Of a stretch of 64,000 nt of DNA, positions 41,188-50,586 are shown in pieces. Position numbers and translations under genes: made by a program. Every line of letters starts with the position of its first letter. Positions within the stretch are counted from its first letter, which is position 1. The stretch is from contig NZ_RQXV01000002.1 in assembly GCF_003858655.1 (NCBI RefSeq), positions 434,001 through 498,000 on the forward strand. The letters are read 5' to 3'. The notes under the pieces are model-generated. The model saw only the letters and a list, made by a program, of their open reading frames with translations, was not told where the DNA came from and ran no database searches. The stretch is from Amphritea balenae (lineage in GTDB: Bacteria; Pseudomonadota; Gammaproteobacteria; Pseudomonadales; Balneatricaceae).

Positions 41188-42566
41188 TGATGATTTTGCT
41201 GCCACTGAAAAATGCTGACTTCCGCTGGCTGTTTCTGAGTCAGCTGGTTTCACTGCTGGGTACGGGTCTGACGACGGTGGCGTTGGCATTGTTTGCCTTT
41301 GATCTGAACCCGCTCGAGGCTGGCATGGTGTTGGGCGCAGCACTGGCAATTAAAATGGTGGCATACGTTACCGTAGCGCCGGTTGTGGGTGGTTATATTC
41401 ATCGTTTACCCCGGCGGCACTGGTTGGTCGGTCTGAATATCAGTCGGGCGGTATTGGTCGCTTTGTTACCCTTGGTAGCTGAAGTGTGGCAGTTATTCGG
41501 CGTTATCTTTCTGCTAAATGTGCTGGCAGCGGGTTACACGCCGGTATATCAGGCGTTACTGCCAGATATTCTGCCCGACGAAAAAGAATATACCCAGGCT
41601 TTGTCACTGTCGCGGTTGGCGATGGAGATGGAGAGTTTGTTGAGCCCGGCGTTAGCGGCGGTGCTGTTACTTGTTATGCCTTATACAGTACTGTTTGAGC
41701 TGAACGGTCTGGCCTTTATTCTGGCTGGTCTGGCGCTCTTGCTGGCAAAAATTCCGGTTAGCAGAGCAACGGATCGTAGTGCCGGCGTATGGCAGCAGGT
41801 TAGTTTTGGTATGCGTAGCTACCTCAAAACGCCACGCTTATGTGGTGTTCTGGCACTCAACCTGGCGTTATCGGCTGCCGGGGCGATGATTATCGTCAAC
41901 ACCGTTGTATATGTTCGTTCTGTATTAGGGCTGGGGGAGCAGCAAGTACCGCTGGTGATGATAGCGGCGGGCGTCGGTTCCATACTGGCAGCGTTGATGG
42001 TGCCGGATCTGCTGGAGAAATATTCAGCCCGTACCATAATGCTATGCGGTGGTTCAGGGCTTAGTCTGGCGCTCTTTAGTGGTTTGCTGATGCCTGGTTA
42101 TGCGGGTTTATTTCCGATCTGGCTGGTGATCGGCTTTGCCAGTTCGCTGGTTCTGATTCCTACCGGACTAGTGCTTCGTAATTCATGTCGGGAGCAGGAC
42201 CGTAACGACTACTTTTCGGCTAATTTTGCGCTAACCCACGGTATGTGGTTTATCGGTTATCTGCTGGCGGGTTGGGTCGGCAGTCATCTGAGTATATCCT
42301 GGGCGTTTGCCTGTATGGCTTTGCTGGCGCTGCTGGCAACCTTGTTGGCGTGGCAGGTCTGGCCCGTTAATGATGAGCTGGAAATGTGGCATGAACATGT
42401 CGCGAAAGATCATCTGCATCCCCATGTACATGATGAGCACCATCAACATGAGCATGAAGGTTGGGAAGGGCCGGAGCCCCACGAGCATCCGCATTATCAT
42501 GCCCGTCAGCGCCATCGGCATCGTTTCGTGATTGATGAGCATCATGCCCATTGGCCCAAGCAATAG
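41187..42566 (+). CDS. MFS transporter with His-rich tail (NreB-like)
   Basis: A 459-residue 12-helix major facilitator protein with a histidine-rich cytoplasmic C-terminus: about 18 His in the last 60 residues (for example HLHPHVHDEHHQHEHEGWEG). NreB-type nickel exporters have the same plan. So it may export excess cobalt or nickel, or the tail may store metal. It starts within the cbiO stop (TAATG) and so is translated together with the importer, an unusual importer-exporter pairing. Metal specificity is inferred. Confidence 0.8.
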   Translation: MMILLPLKNADFRWLFLSQLVSLLGTGLTTVALALFAFDLNPLEAGMVLGAALAIKMVAYVTVAPVVGGYIHRLPRRHWLVGLNISRAVLVALLPLVAEVWQLFGVIFLLNVLAAGYTPVYQALLPDILPDEKEYTQALSLSRLAMEMESLLSPALAAVLLLVMPYTVLFELNGLAFILAGLALLLAKIPVSRATDRSAGVWQQVSFGMRSYLKTPRLCGVLALNLALSAAGAMIIVNTVVYVRSVLGLGEQQVPLVMIAAGVGSILAALMVPDLLEKYSARTIMLCGGSGLSLALFSGLLMPGYAGLFPIWLVIGFASSLVLIPTGLVLRNSCREQDRNDYFSANFALTHGMWFIGYLLAGWVGSHLSISWAFACMALLALLATLLAWQVWPVNDELEMWHEHVAKDHLHPHVHDEHHQHEHEGWEGPEPHEHPHYHARQRHRHRFVIDEHHAHWPKQ

Positions 42567-42674
42567 GGTTTAATGGCAATAAGGTGTAAGGGCAGTAAAG
42601 GCTAACAGCAATGATGCAGAGCAGGGTAATTAATGCCGTTGATAATATCAGCAGCCAGAGAGAACGAGGTTAAA

Positions 42675-44483
42675 ATGACGGACCAGTATTTTCCTTTCAG
42701 TGCGGTAGCCGGACAGGATCAGTTCAAACTGGCGCTGATGTTGGCGGCGGTCAACCCTGCGATCGGTGGTGTAGTGATCAGTGGTCCGCGTGGCTGTGCT
42801 AAATCAACACTGGCCAGGGGGCTTGCTGACCTGCTGCCGCCTCATAAAGCTGACGCTAAAAGAAAGGATGACCAGTCTCTGTTGGATGCTGAGTTTGTTA
42901 CCTTGCCACTGGGGGCCAGCGAAGAGATGCTGCTGGGCACGCTGGATCTGCAGCAGGTATTAAATGAGAAAAAAATAGCCTTCAGTCCGGGGCTGTTAAG
43001 TAAGGCCGATGGTGGCGTGCTTTATGTTGATGAAGTAAACCTGCTGCCTGACAACCTGGTGGATCTGTTGTTGGATGTCTCTGCCAGTGGTGTTAACCGT
43101 ATCGAGCGGGATGGCATCAGCCACAGCCATCGAACTGAGTTTCTACTGATCGGTACCATGAACCCTGATGAGGGTGAGCTGCGACCTCAGTTGCATGATC
43201 GATTCGGTTTGTCGGTAGAACTGACGAATCAGTATACGGCAGCCCAGCGGGTAGAAATTGTTCGTAGCCGGGAGCAATTCGATCGTAATGCGGATAGTTT
43301 TTGTCAGCAGTATGAGGCTTCACAAGCTGAGCTGATCGCTGCGATACAGCAGGCCCGTAATATATTACACAGTGTCGATTGTTCTGATGCCCTACGGTTA
43401 GAGATAGCCGAACGCTGTAATGCCGCCCGTGTTGATGGCCTGCGGGGCGATATTGTCTGGTATCGGGCTGCGATTGCCCACGCTGCGCTTGAGCAACGAC
43501 AGCAGGTTGAAATAGTGGATATTGAAGCGGTTGAAGAGTTGGTACTGGCCCATCGACGCCATGCGACACCGCAACCGCCGTCATCACCCCAGCCACCTCA
43601 ACCTCCTCAGAATGACCGGGGTAATGACCGGGATAACGGTTTTAAGCGACCGGATGATAGCCAGCGCAAGCAACAGATGCCGCAGGAGGCGCCTCAGGAA
43701 CAACACAGGTCATCCAGTGACTGGGGTAGTATGGAGCCTCAGCAACAGCGCACCGCTGCAGGTGTTATTTTGCCACTTCCAGTTTCTATGCCAGAGCAGC
43801 AGCCCGCCACTAAATTACTTAAAGGCAAAGTCGAAGAGCTGGCAGGTAAAACTAAAGGTTCGGTATCGGGTGGACAGCATAAAGGTGTCACTGATAGTCA
43901 TAAACCTGACTGGTTCGGTACGCTGCTATCTAACATGGGTAACTGGCCGCCGGCTCAGCTGCGCTTTAAGAAACGGCAACAGGGTCAATCAGTATTACAT
44001 CTGATATTGCTGGATACATCCGCATCGACACTGGCGTCTGATCAGTTTTCCAATGCCAAGGCTGCCGTAATTGAGATCGCCCGACCTGCTTATCTGCAGC
44101 GTGAACAGTTGGCTGTTTTAGGTTTTGGTAATAATAAAGTTGAAAACCTGTTACCCCGGATACGGGCACCAAAAGAACTGCGCGGCTGGCTTGATAGTCT
44201 TCCCGCTGGTGGAGGCACGCCGATGGGGGAAGCGTTACAGCAAGCCCAGAGCTACCTTGAACAGTTACAACGCAAATCATCACAACTGTTGATACGTACC
44301 TACATTCTGACCGACGGTCGCAGTAATGCTCAGTTACAGGGCATTGATCTACCGGGCGAAACCGTTTGGATTGATACTGAAGTTGCTGCCGTAAAGCGGG
44401 GGCGTGGTAAACAATTTGCAGCGCAACTAAACGCTGAATATATTTCTCTTATGACTCATACAGCACAGGGAGTTAAAGCATGA
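42675..44483 (+). CDS. Fused ChlI-ChlD-type cobaltochelatase AAA+/vWA subunit
   Basis: A 602-residue protein joining an AAA+ domain (about 1-270) and a C-terminal von Willebrand A domain (about 430-600). Walker A is GPRGCAKST, Walker B region VLYVDEVNLL; the MIDAS motif is LDTSAST. The linker (about 300-350) is rich in Pro, Gln and Asn. It replaces separate CobS and CobT in driving CobN. The ATG at 42675 follows GAGG and is preferred to one 14 codons earlier. It overlaps cobO by four bases. Confidence 0.88.
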   Translation: MTDQYFPFSAVAGQDQFKLALMLAAVNPAIGGVVISGPRGCAKSTLARGLADLLPPHKADAKRKDDQSLLDAEFVTLPLGASEEMLLGTLDLQQVLNEKKIAFSPGLLSKADGGVLYVDEVNLLPDNLVDLLLDVSASGVNRIERDGISHSHRTEFLLIGTMNPDEGELRPQLHDRFGLSVELTNQYTAAQRVEIVRSREQFDRNADSFCQQYEASQAELIAAIQQARNILHSVDCSDALRLEIAERCNAARVDGLRGDIVWYRAAIAHAALEQRQQVEIVDIEAVEELVLAHRRHATPQPPSSPQPPQPPQNDRGNDRDNGFKRPDDSQRKQQMPQEAPQEQHRSSSDWGSMEPQQQRTAAGVILPLPVSMPEQQPATKLLKGKVEELAGKTKGSVSGGQHKGVTDSHKPDWFGTLLSNMGNWPPAQLRFKKRQQGQSVLHLILLDTSASTLASDQFSNAKAAVIEIARPAYLQREQLAVLGFGNNKVENLLPRIRAPKELRGWLDSLPAGGGTPMGEALQQAQSYLEQLQRKSSQLLIRTYILTDGRSNAQLQGIDLPGETVWIDTEVAAVKRGRGKQFAAQLNAEYISLMTHTAQGVKA

Positions 44484-45067
44484 AAACCCATCAGGAACGC
44501 ATGGCCCATAAAAAGGCTGTAGTCGATCAAAAAATTGCTAAAGCCACCGAAGAGCGTGGTGTATTGATTCTGTTAAAAGGTAACGGCAAGGGCAAGAGTA
44601 GTTCTGCCTTCGGTACTATGGCCCGCATGGTAGGGCATGGTAAGAAAGTGGCCGTTATTCAGTTTATTAAGGGCCGCAAAGAGACGGGCGAATTTAAACT
44701 GTTTCGCGATCATCCGCTGATCGATTGGCACATTATGGGTCATGGTTTTACCTGGGAAACCCAGGATAAAGAGCAGGATATTGCTGCGGCTAAGCAAGCC
44801 TGGGCGTTGGCCGAGGAGCTGTTGCAGGACGACAGCTACGGCATGTTGGTCTTTGATGAGATGAGTTACATGTTCAAGTACAAGTACCTTGAGCTTGAAC
44901 CGGTTATTGAAGCGTTGCAGAAGCGCTCTAAGATGCAGAGTGTGATGATCACCGGCCGGGTCATGCCGGAAGGACTGGAAGAGATTGCCGATACTATCAG
45001 TAGCATCCGTGACGAGCGCCATGCTTTCCGTCTGGGTGTTAAAGCGCAAGAGGGGATTGAATTCTGA
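44480..45067 (+). CDS. cobO: Cob(I)yrinic acid a,c-diamide adenosyltransferase CobO/BtuR
   Basis: A 195-residue CobA/CobO/BtuR-type adenosyltransferase. The P-loop is LLKGNGKGKSSSAFGTM (near 30-46), followed by VIQFIKGRKETGE and the VFDEMSYMFKYKYL segment. It attaches the adenosyl group to the cobalt of the corrin. It is placed directly before cbiA, its pathway neighbour, with ATGA-type overlaps on both sides. Confidence 0.93.
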   Translation: MKTHQERMAHKKAVVDQKIAKATEERGVLILLKGNGKGKSSSAFGTMARMVGHGKKVAVIQFIKGRKETGEFKLFRDHPLIDWHIMGHGFTWETQDKEQDIAAAKQAWALAEELLQDDSYGMLVFDEMSYMFKYKYLELEPVIEALQKRSKMQSVMITGRVMPEGLEEIADTISSIRDERHAFRLGVKAQEGIEF

Positions 45068-46479
45068 TGACCGATCAATCCAAGGGCTTAGAATCACAGA
45101 GCCTGGAATCAAAGAGCTTTGAGCCACAAACAGTCAGCTGTCCGGCGCTATTCTTGTCGGCGCCGGGTTCCGGTGATGGTAAGACTACTTTCACTGCAGC
45201 ACTGGCACGCTACTTTAAACAGCAGGGTAAGATCGTCCGTATATTTAAAACCGGTCCTGATTATCTTGATCCACAAATTCTGGCGCAGGCATCCGGGCAG
45301 GATGTCGAGCAACTGGATCTGTGGATGGCCGGTGAAGAGTATTGCCAGCAAAAGCTGTTTGAAGCGGCACAGGCTGCTGATCTGATTCTGGTTGAAGGCG
45401 CTATGGGGATGTTTGATGGTGATCCATCAAGTGCCGATCTGGCGGCTCGCTTTAATATCCCGGTCGCTATCCTGATGGATGTTAAAGGCATGGCACAGAC
45501 AGCGGCAGCTCTGGTTACCGGAATGGCAAACTTCCGCGATGATGTACAAGTGGCGGGTCTGATTGCTAACAGTTGTGGTACCGAACGTCATGCAGAGCTG
45601 ATTCGTAATGCTTTACCAGAGAGTTTGCCGTTACTGGCAACATTGCCACGGGATCCTGCGGTAGCACTGCCAGAACGGCATCTTGGTCTGGTTCAAGCGG
45701 AAGAGGTGCGTGAGGAGTTGGAACAGCGCTTCAATGCGGGTGTTGACTGGGTTGCTGGTAATAAGATTACTGAGTTACCAGCACCGGTTGAGTTTCACTC
45801 AGCGCCGGTCCCTACCGTTGAGCCGCTACTTAAAGGTAAGCGCATAGCGGTTGCCCGGGATATAGCATTTAGCTTTATCTACGATGCTAATCTGCGTTTG
45901 CTGCAGGATATGGGCGCAGAGTACCAGTTTTTCTCGCCTCTCAACGACAGTGAAATACCCGCTGCGGATGCGCTCTGGTTGCCGGGTGGCTATCCGGAAC
46001 TGTATGCGGCTCAATTGGGAAAAAACCAGTTGATGCAGGAGTCTATCAGAGCATTCCATGACAGCGGTAAGCCGACCCTGGCCGAGTGTGGAGGCTTCCT
46101 GTACTGCCTGGAAACCCTGACTGATTTGCAGGAACAGCAGTATCCGATGCTGGGCCTGATGGGTGGTCACGGGGCTATGCGGGGTAAACGCGGTTGCCAG
46201 GGGATGCAGACGGCAGTATTACCAGAAGGTGATATTCAGGCTCATGCGCACCATCGTTCTCGCAGCGAAGGCACTGCCGAACCCATCAGCTATGGTCGAC
46301 GTCAGCGTCATGCGGCACCGGGGGAGGCGATTTTCCGTGAGGCCGGCCTAACTGCTAGTTATCTGCATCTGTTTTTCCCATCTAATCCGGCGGCTATAGC
46401 TGCGGTGTTTAATGGTACTTTTGAAAAAGCTGAAGCGGGTTTATTTGAAAGCTCTCTCGAAAAGAGTAAGGCAGGCTAA
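45067..46479 (+). CDS. cbiA: Cobyrinate a,c-diamide synthase
   Basis: A 470-residue ATP-dependent amidotransferase (CbiA/CobB). N-terminal synthetase domain: P-loop [10 protein letters not shown] near 36-45, KTGPDYLDP, and [12 protein letters not shown]-terminal class I glutaminase-like domain: WLPGGYPE and the nucleophile Cys in AECGGFLYC near 340. The first 20 residues are a Glu/Ser-rich extension. It amidates the a and c side chains with glutamine. It overlaps cobO and is three bases from cbiD. Confidence 0.92.
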   Translation: MTDQSKGLESQSLESKSFEPQTVSCPALFLSAPGSGDGKTTFTAALARYFKQQGKIVRIFKTGPDYLDPQILAQASGQDVEQLDLWMAGEEYCQQKLFEAAQAADLILVEGAMGMFDGDPSSADLAARFNIPVAILMDVKGMAQTAAALVTGMANFRDDVQVAGLIANSCGTERHAELIRNALPESLPLLATLPRDPAVALPERHLGLVQAEEVREELEQRFNAGVDWVAGNKITELPAPVEFHSAPVPTVEPLLKGKRIAVARDIAFSFIYDANLRLLQDMGAEYQFFSPLNDSEIPAADALWLPGGYPELYAAQLGKNQLMQESIRAFHDSGKPTLAECGGFLYCLETLTDLQEQQYPMLGLMGGHGAMRGKRGCQGMQTAVLPEGDIQAHAHHRSRSEGTAEPISYGRRQRHAAPGEAIFREAGLTASYLHLFFPSNPAAIAAVFNGTFEKAEAGLFESSLEKSKAG

Positions 46480-46481
46480 GC

Positions 46482-47582
46482 ATGTGGCCAGAAAGTTCTG
46501 AATCACCCCAGCCGCTGCGTAGCGGTTTAACTACAGGTTGTTGTGCAACAGCCTGTTGTGTGGCGGCGGTTCAGGCTTTGCTTAAGCAGCGTCAGCCAGA
46601 CAAAGTTGAGGTTCATTTACCCCGGGGTAAAACAGTTGAGTTAGTGATTGAGGGTTATCATGCGATAGAGAACGGCATATCAGCCTCGACCATCAAAGAT
46701 GCCGGCGATGACCCGGATGTTACCCATGGTGCCAGGGTCTTCGTTGAATTGCGGTTGGTGAGTAATAAAGGGGTTTCCTTTAAAGCGGCTGCCGGGGTTG
46801 GCACTGTTACCCGGGAAGGGCTGATGTTGGCTGTCGGTGAGCCCGCCATTAACCCTGTACCCCGCAAGATGATGACTGAACATCTTGAGAATGCGGCCTA
46901 TACCTACGGCTATGAAGGTGGCTTTGAGGTATCGGTCGGTATTGAAAAAGGCGATCAGATCGCCTTGAAAACGATGAATCCCCGGCTCGGAATTCTGGGT
47001 GGGCTGTCAGTGTTGGGTACCACCGGCATAGTACGACCTTATTCATGTGCCGCTTATATCGCCTCTATTCATCAGGGTATCGATGTGGCGCGCAGCAATG
47101 GTATTCATCATATCGCTGCAACAACCGGTAGTAGCAGTGAAGCGGCAATTAAGGCGCACTACGGCTTACCGGAAATGGCCCTGATTGAGATGGGGGATTT
47201 CGTCGGTGCTGTATTGAAGTATCTGAAAAAAGCGCCGGTTAACAAACTCAGTATCTGCGGAGGTTTTGGTAAACTGACCAAGCTGGCTAACGGTCATCTT
47301 GATCTGAACAGTCGGTCTTCGAGTATAGATTTTCAACATCTTGCCCTGCTGGCAGAGCAAGCCGGTGCTGACCGGGAACTAAGCGAATGGATAAAAACTG
47401 CTAATACCAGTGTGCAGGTGCTTAAAGCCTGCCAGTTGAAGGGGATTGATCTGGCGGGCATCGTTTGTCGGGAGGCGCTTATTAAAGCGCGCAGTATAGT
47501 GCCGGAAGAGGTTGAGGTAGAGATCTGGGCGATAAACAGGCAAGGGGATTTTGTCGGCTCTGCCAGTGGAGAAACGCTATGA
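46482..47582 (+). CDS. cbiD: Cobalt-precorrin-5B C1-methyltransferase CbiD
   Basis: A 366-residue CbiD protein. The N-terminal [19 protein letters not shown] motif (residues 12-30) and [14 protein letters not shown] are diagnostic, with the glycine-rich [15 protein letters not shown] near 170-184. It C1-methylates the ring-contracted corrin and typifies the cobalt-early route, although it also occurs in some aerobic producers such as Pseudomonas. No CobF, the usual aerobic substitute, is in the window. It overlaps cbiJ by four bases. Confidence 0.93.
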   Translation: MWPESSESPQPLRSGLTTGCCATACCVAAVQALLKQRQPDKVEVHLPRGKTVELVIEGYHAIENGISASTIKDAGDDPDVTHGARVFVELRLVSNKGVSFKAAAGVGTVTREGLMLAVGEPAINPVPRKMMTEHLENAAYTYGYEGGFEVSVGIEKGDQIALKTMNPRLGILGGLSVLGTTGIVRPYSCAAYIASIHQGIDVARSNGIHHIAATTGSSSEAAIKAHYGLPEMALIEMGDFVGAVLKYLKKAPVNKLSICGGFGKLTKLANGHLDLNSRSSSIDFQHLALLAEQAGADRELSEWIKTANTSVQVLKACQLKGIDLAGIVCREALIKARSIVPEEVEVEIWAINRQGDFVGSASGETL

Positions 47583-48406
47583 AATTGCTGTTGCTGGGTG
47601 GCACTGCGGATGCCCGTAAAGTTACTCGCGAATTGGACGAACAGGGTCTCTTACAGATAAGTGACACGGATAAAGATAGATTAAAACTGATATACAGCAT
47701 CGCCGGTTTAGTGCGTACGCCGCAGGTGCCCTGTGAGGTGATCAGTGGTGGCTTCAGTCAGTACGGCGGGCTATCGGTTTACCTGAAAGAGAACGGTATT
47801 GACGCGATTCTCGATGTTACTCACCCCTTTGCTGAGAAGATGAGTAATACCGCGGTGACAGCGGCACGGCAATGCAATATCCCTTGCTGGCGCTTTCATC
47901 GTCCGGCATGGACTAAACAGGCTGGTGATTGTTGGCAGTTGTTTGAAAATTGGCAGGAACTGATACCTGCGTTGGCTGGCAAAAAATCGGTATTGCTGAC
48001 CGCAGGGCAGCTGGACCAATCATTGATTGATCAGCTGGTAGAGCAGGCCAAAGTTGTATGTGCCGAAGGTCAACCACAGCAACTGATCTTACGGACAGCG
48101 GCACCGCCAAGAGCAAAGCTGCCTGACAGTATTATCTGGATAAAAGCGCTGGGCCCGTTTAAAGAAGCGGACGAACTGGCGTTGTTTAACGAGTACCAGG
48201 TGGACGTTGTTGTCAGTAAGAACAGTGGAGGTGCAGCCACCGAAGCGAAGCTGACAGCGGCGCGTAAGTTAGGCGTAGAGGTGATGATGTTACAGCGCCC
48301 GACATTTGATGCTGCGGATCAGCAGTTCAGTACCGTTACTGAATGTGTTGATTGGCTAAAACAGCAGCTGGTCGCCGGTTTAAAAGATAACTTAAACGAT
48401 AGCTGA
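47579..48406 (+). CDS. cbiJ: Precorrin-6A reductase CobK/CbiJ
   Basis: A 275-residue reductase of the CobK/CbiJ family. [16 protein letters not shown] is the N-terminal nucleotide-binding motif; [16 protein letters not shown] near 78-93 and the [16 protein letters not shown] motif near 209-224 are typical. It reduces the macrocycle with NADPH. A 65-bp gap separates it from cbiC, one of the larger gaps in this operon. Confidence 0.9.
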   Translation: MKLLLLGGTADARKVTRELDEQGLLQISDTDKDRLKLIYSIAGLVRTPQVPCEVISGGFSQYGGLSVYLKENGIDAILDVTHPFAEKMSNTAVTAARQCNIPCWRFHRPAWTKQAGDCWQLFENWQELIPALAGKKSVLLTAGQLDQSLIDQLVEQAKVVCAEGQPQQLILRTAAPPRAKLPDSIIWIKALGPFKEADELALFNEYQVDVVVSKNSGGAATEAKLTAARKLGVEVMMLQRPTFDAADQQFSTVTECVDWLKQQLVAGLKDNLNDS

Positions 48407-48471
48407 AACAGACAAATTTATCAGGGCTGAATTTTTTTTCAGTCAGGGCAGCCCGAGACAGGAAAACTCTA

Positions 48472-49113
48472 GTGTCATTTGAATATGAGATAAACCCGCA
48501 AGCTATTGAGCAGGAAAGCTTCCGTCAGATTCGTGAACTGACCGATCTGTCTGGACTGAGCCGTGAGCAACAGCAGGTTGTGATGCGGGTGGTGCATAGT
48601 GTCGGTATCCCGGAGATTGCCGCTCAGGTTCGCTTTAGTGAGAATGCCTGTACCAGTGGTATGGAGGCACTCGGAGATAACTGCAACATCCTGTGTGACG
48701 TTGAGATGGTCAAACAGGGCATTACTAAACGAATGATTAATCACCTGCCGCTTTGCTATCTGAATGACCCGCAGGCTGCTGCTCTGGCTAAGGAGCGTGG
48801 AGAGACCCGCTCAATGGCTGCGTTGGAGCTCTGGCGTTCTAATCTGTCTGGTAGCGTGGTGGTGATTGGTAATGCGCCTACCGCGTTGTTCCGGTTGCTA
48901 GAGATGATCGAAGCAGGTGCAGATAAACCCGCCTTGATTATTGGTATGCCGGTGGGCTTTGTTGGTGCGGCTGAGTCAAAGCAGGCCCTGTGGGATTGCC
49001 ACCAAAAGCTGGGTATTGAATGCATTACGTTACTGGGACGGGAAGGGGGAAGTGCAGTTACCGCCGCGACCTGTAACGCCCTGTTACGTTGTAATCGTGG
49101 AGAATGGTACTGA
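48472..49113 (+). CDS. cbiC: Precorrin-8X methylmutase CobH/CbiC
   Basis: A 213-residue methylmutase that moves the C11 methyl group to C12. The catalytic His lies in RVVHSVGIPE near 42-51; IGNAPTALFRLLE and IIGMPVGFVGAAESK are family blocks. The start is GTG at 48472 with AGGAAA upstream. Its last 18 codons (VTAATCNALLRCNRGEWY) are the donor of the tandem repeat that follows. Stop TGA overlaps the ATG of the first mini-ORF. Confidence 0.92.
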   Translation: MSFEYEINPQAIEQESFRQIRELTDLSGLSREQQQVVMRVVHSVGIPEIAAQVRFSENACTSGMEALGDNCNILCDVEMVKQGITKRMINHLPLCYLNDPQAAALAKERGETRSMAALELWRSNLSGSVVVIGNAPTALFRLLEMIEAGADKPALIIGMPVGFVGAAESKQALWDCHQKLGIECITLLGREGGSAVTAATCNALLRCNRGEWY

Positions 49114-49205
49114 TGCAGTTTTATACTACCGAGCTGGGTGTAAGCGAAGTCACCGCTGCCACTTGTAATGTCTTTTTGCGCTGTAATCAGGGAGAGTGGT
49201 GCTGA
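49113..49205 (+). CDS. 30-codon chimeric mini-ORF 1 in the repeat
   Basis: The frame encodes MQFYTTELGVSE joined to VTAATCNVFLRCNQGEWC: the first part copies the start of CobL, the second the end of CbiC. It starts in the cbiC stop (TGATG) and ends in the start of mini-ORF 2. It has GGAGA six bases before that start. It is probably translated because ribosomes must cross it to reach cobL, but a function of the peptide is not implied. Confidence 0.5.
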   Translation: MQFYTTELGVSEVTAATCNVFLRCNQGEWC

Positions 49206-49297
49206 TGCAATTTTATACTACCGGGCTGGGTGTAAGCGAAGCCACCGCCGCGACCTGTAACGCCCTGTTACGTTGTAATCGTGGAGAGTGGTACTGA
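49205..49297 (+). CDS. 30-codon chimeric mini-ORF 2 in the repeat
   Basis: The frame encodes MQFYTTGLGVSE joined to ATAATCNALLRCNRGEWY. Its second half matches the CbiC C-terminus at 17 of 18 residues, and nearly base for base, unlike mini-ORF 1. It ends in TGATG, which supplies the cobL start at 49297, and carries the GGAGAG Shine-Dalgarno of cobL. Confidence 0.5.
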   Translation: MQFYTTGLGVSEATAATCNALLRCNRGEWY

Positions 49298-50586
49298 TGC
49301 AATTGCATATCATCGGGCTGGGTGTAAGCGAAACTGCACATCTGGATCAGGCTGCACTGACGGCGTTGCAAGCGGCTGACTCTGTGATCGGTGCCGAGCG
49401 CCAATTAGCCACAGTGCAGCACTTACTATCGACAGGCCAGGAACAGATCATATTGCCTAAGTTGAGCCGGTTAAAGGAGCAGTTAACAGCACAGGCTGAT
49501 AAAGACTGCTCAATTGCCGTGCTGGCCTCCGGCGATCCATTGCTCTATGGCATTGGTCGCTGGTTCAGCCGCACGTTTAATCCCAGTGATCTGAGTTTTT
49601 ATCCTGCTGTTTCGAGTATTCAGGCTGCTTGTCATCGCTTGGGCCGGGCCTTTCAGGATTTGACAGTACTGAGCCTTCATGGCCGCCCATTAGCAAAAGT
49701 GCGTACTCAGTTAAAACGCAATCAGGCGCTCATTATTCTGACCGATAAGCACAGCACGCCGCAGGCGCTGGCTCAGGAGTGCATTGCAGCAGGCTTTCCT
49801 GATTCAAAACTGACAGTGCTTGAAATGTTGGGCTATGAGCAGGAGAAAATCAGCCTGTTTAGCGCGTTGGAGTTGGCTGAACAGCCGTTGTGCAGTGAAC
49901 TTACCTTTGATCCGCTGCATGTCACGCTGATTGATCCTTTAGGTGCGGGCGGCGTATTCCCTGAGTTTCCGGGTATTCCTGATGAAAGCTTTGTCACAGA
50001 TAGTGGTGAAGGTAAAGGGATGATAACCAAGCGGGAAGTACGCTTATCGATACTATCCCTGCTCCAGCCATCAAGCCAGGACTGTATCTGGGATATTGGT
50101 GCAGGCTGTGGCGGTGTCTCGGTTGAATTGAGCTACTGGAATGCTGATACAAGTGTACATGCGATCGAATACCACCCCGCACGCCTGGCCTGTCTGGCTG
50201 CAAACCAACAGCGCTTTGGTGTGGTCAGCAATCTGCACGTGGTTGAGGGGCGGGCACCGGAAGTACTTTCTGATCTGCCTAAACCGAATAAAGTTTTTAT
50301 TGGCGGCAGCGGTGGCGAGTTAGCTCAACTGTTAACCCAGGCCTGGAGCGTATTGCCGGTTGGTGGCGTGCTGGTGGTCAGTGCGGTCACTGAAACAACC
50401 CGGCAGCAAGTGTTCAGTTTTTATCAGGCACGGCAAGCGGCGCAAGACAGTGATTTTGAAAGTATGCAGGTGGCCGTGAGTAAAGGTGATCTGTTAGCTG
50501 GACAGTTGATGTACCGGCCGACGCTGCCGGTGGTACTGACACGCTATGTGAAATTAAACCTAAATGCAGAAAGCTCCGATGACTGA
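49297..50586 (+). CDS. cobL: Precorrin-6Y C5,15-methyltransferase CobL (CbiE-CbiT fusion)
   Basis: A 429-residue fusion: CbiE methyltransferase (about 1-205; LHIIGLGVSETAHL, LASGDPLLYGIG) and CbiT methyltransferase/decarboxylase (about 225-429; MITKREVRLSILSLL, WDIGAGCGGVSVEL as the SAM-binding motif, KVFIGGSGG). The ATG at 49297 is fixed by the TGATG junction and the GGAGAG signal inside the repeated unit; an upstream GTG at 49288 is unlikely. It overlaps cobI. Confidence 0.92.
   Translation: MQLHIIGLGVSETAHLDQAALTALQAADSVIGAERQLATVQHLLSTGQEQIILPKLSRLKEQLTAQADKDCSIAVLASGDPLLYGIGRWFSRTFNPSDLSFYPAVSSIQAACHRLGRAFQDLTVLSLHGRPLAKVRTQLKRNQALIILTDKHSTPQALAQECIAAGFPDSKLTVLEMLGYEQEKISLFSALELAEQPLCSELTFDPLHVTLIDPLGAGGVFPEFPGIPDESFVTDSGEGKGMITKREVRLSILSLLQPSSQDCIWDIGAGCGGVSVELSYWNADTSVHAIEYHPARLACLAANQQRFGVVSNLHVVEGRAPEVLSDLPKPNKVFIGGSGGELAQLLTQAWSVLPVGGVLVVSAVTETTRQQVFSFYQARQAAQDSDFESMQVAVSKGDLLAGQLMYRPTLPVVLTRYVKLNLNAESSDD

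Larger units (their letters stand above)
49056..49332 (+). repeat. Tandem triplication of the cbiC-cobL gene junction, period 92 bp
   Basis: The end of cbiC plus the first dozen codons of cobL occur three times in tandem. Junction ATGs lie at 49113, 49205 and 49297, exactly 92 bp apart, each overlapping the preceding stop as TGATG. GTGTAAGCGAA recurs in each unit, as does a CTGTAA/TTGTAA..GGAGA.TGGT block. The cbiC-derived part of the third unit is almost identical to the true cbiC end, while the middle unit has drifted. Confidence 0.95.

Noticed and set aside
42400-42560. Histidine-rich tract at the end of the MFS gene read as a simple repeat
   Set aside because: The bases are not a regular tandem repeat; the histidine codons are mixed and the frame is kept, so it is a protein feature.
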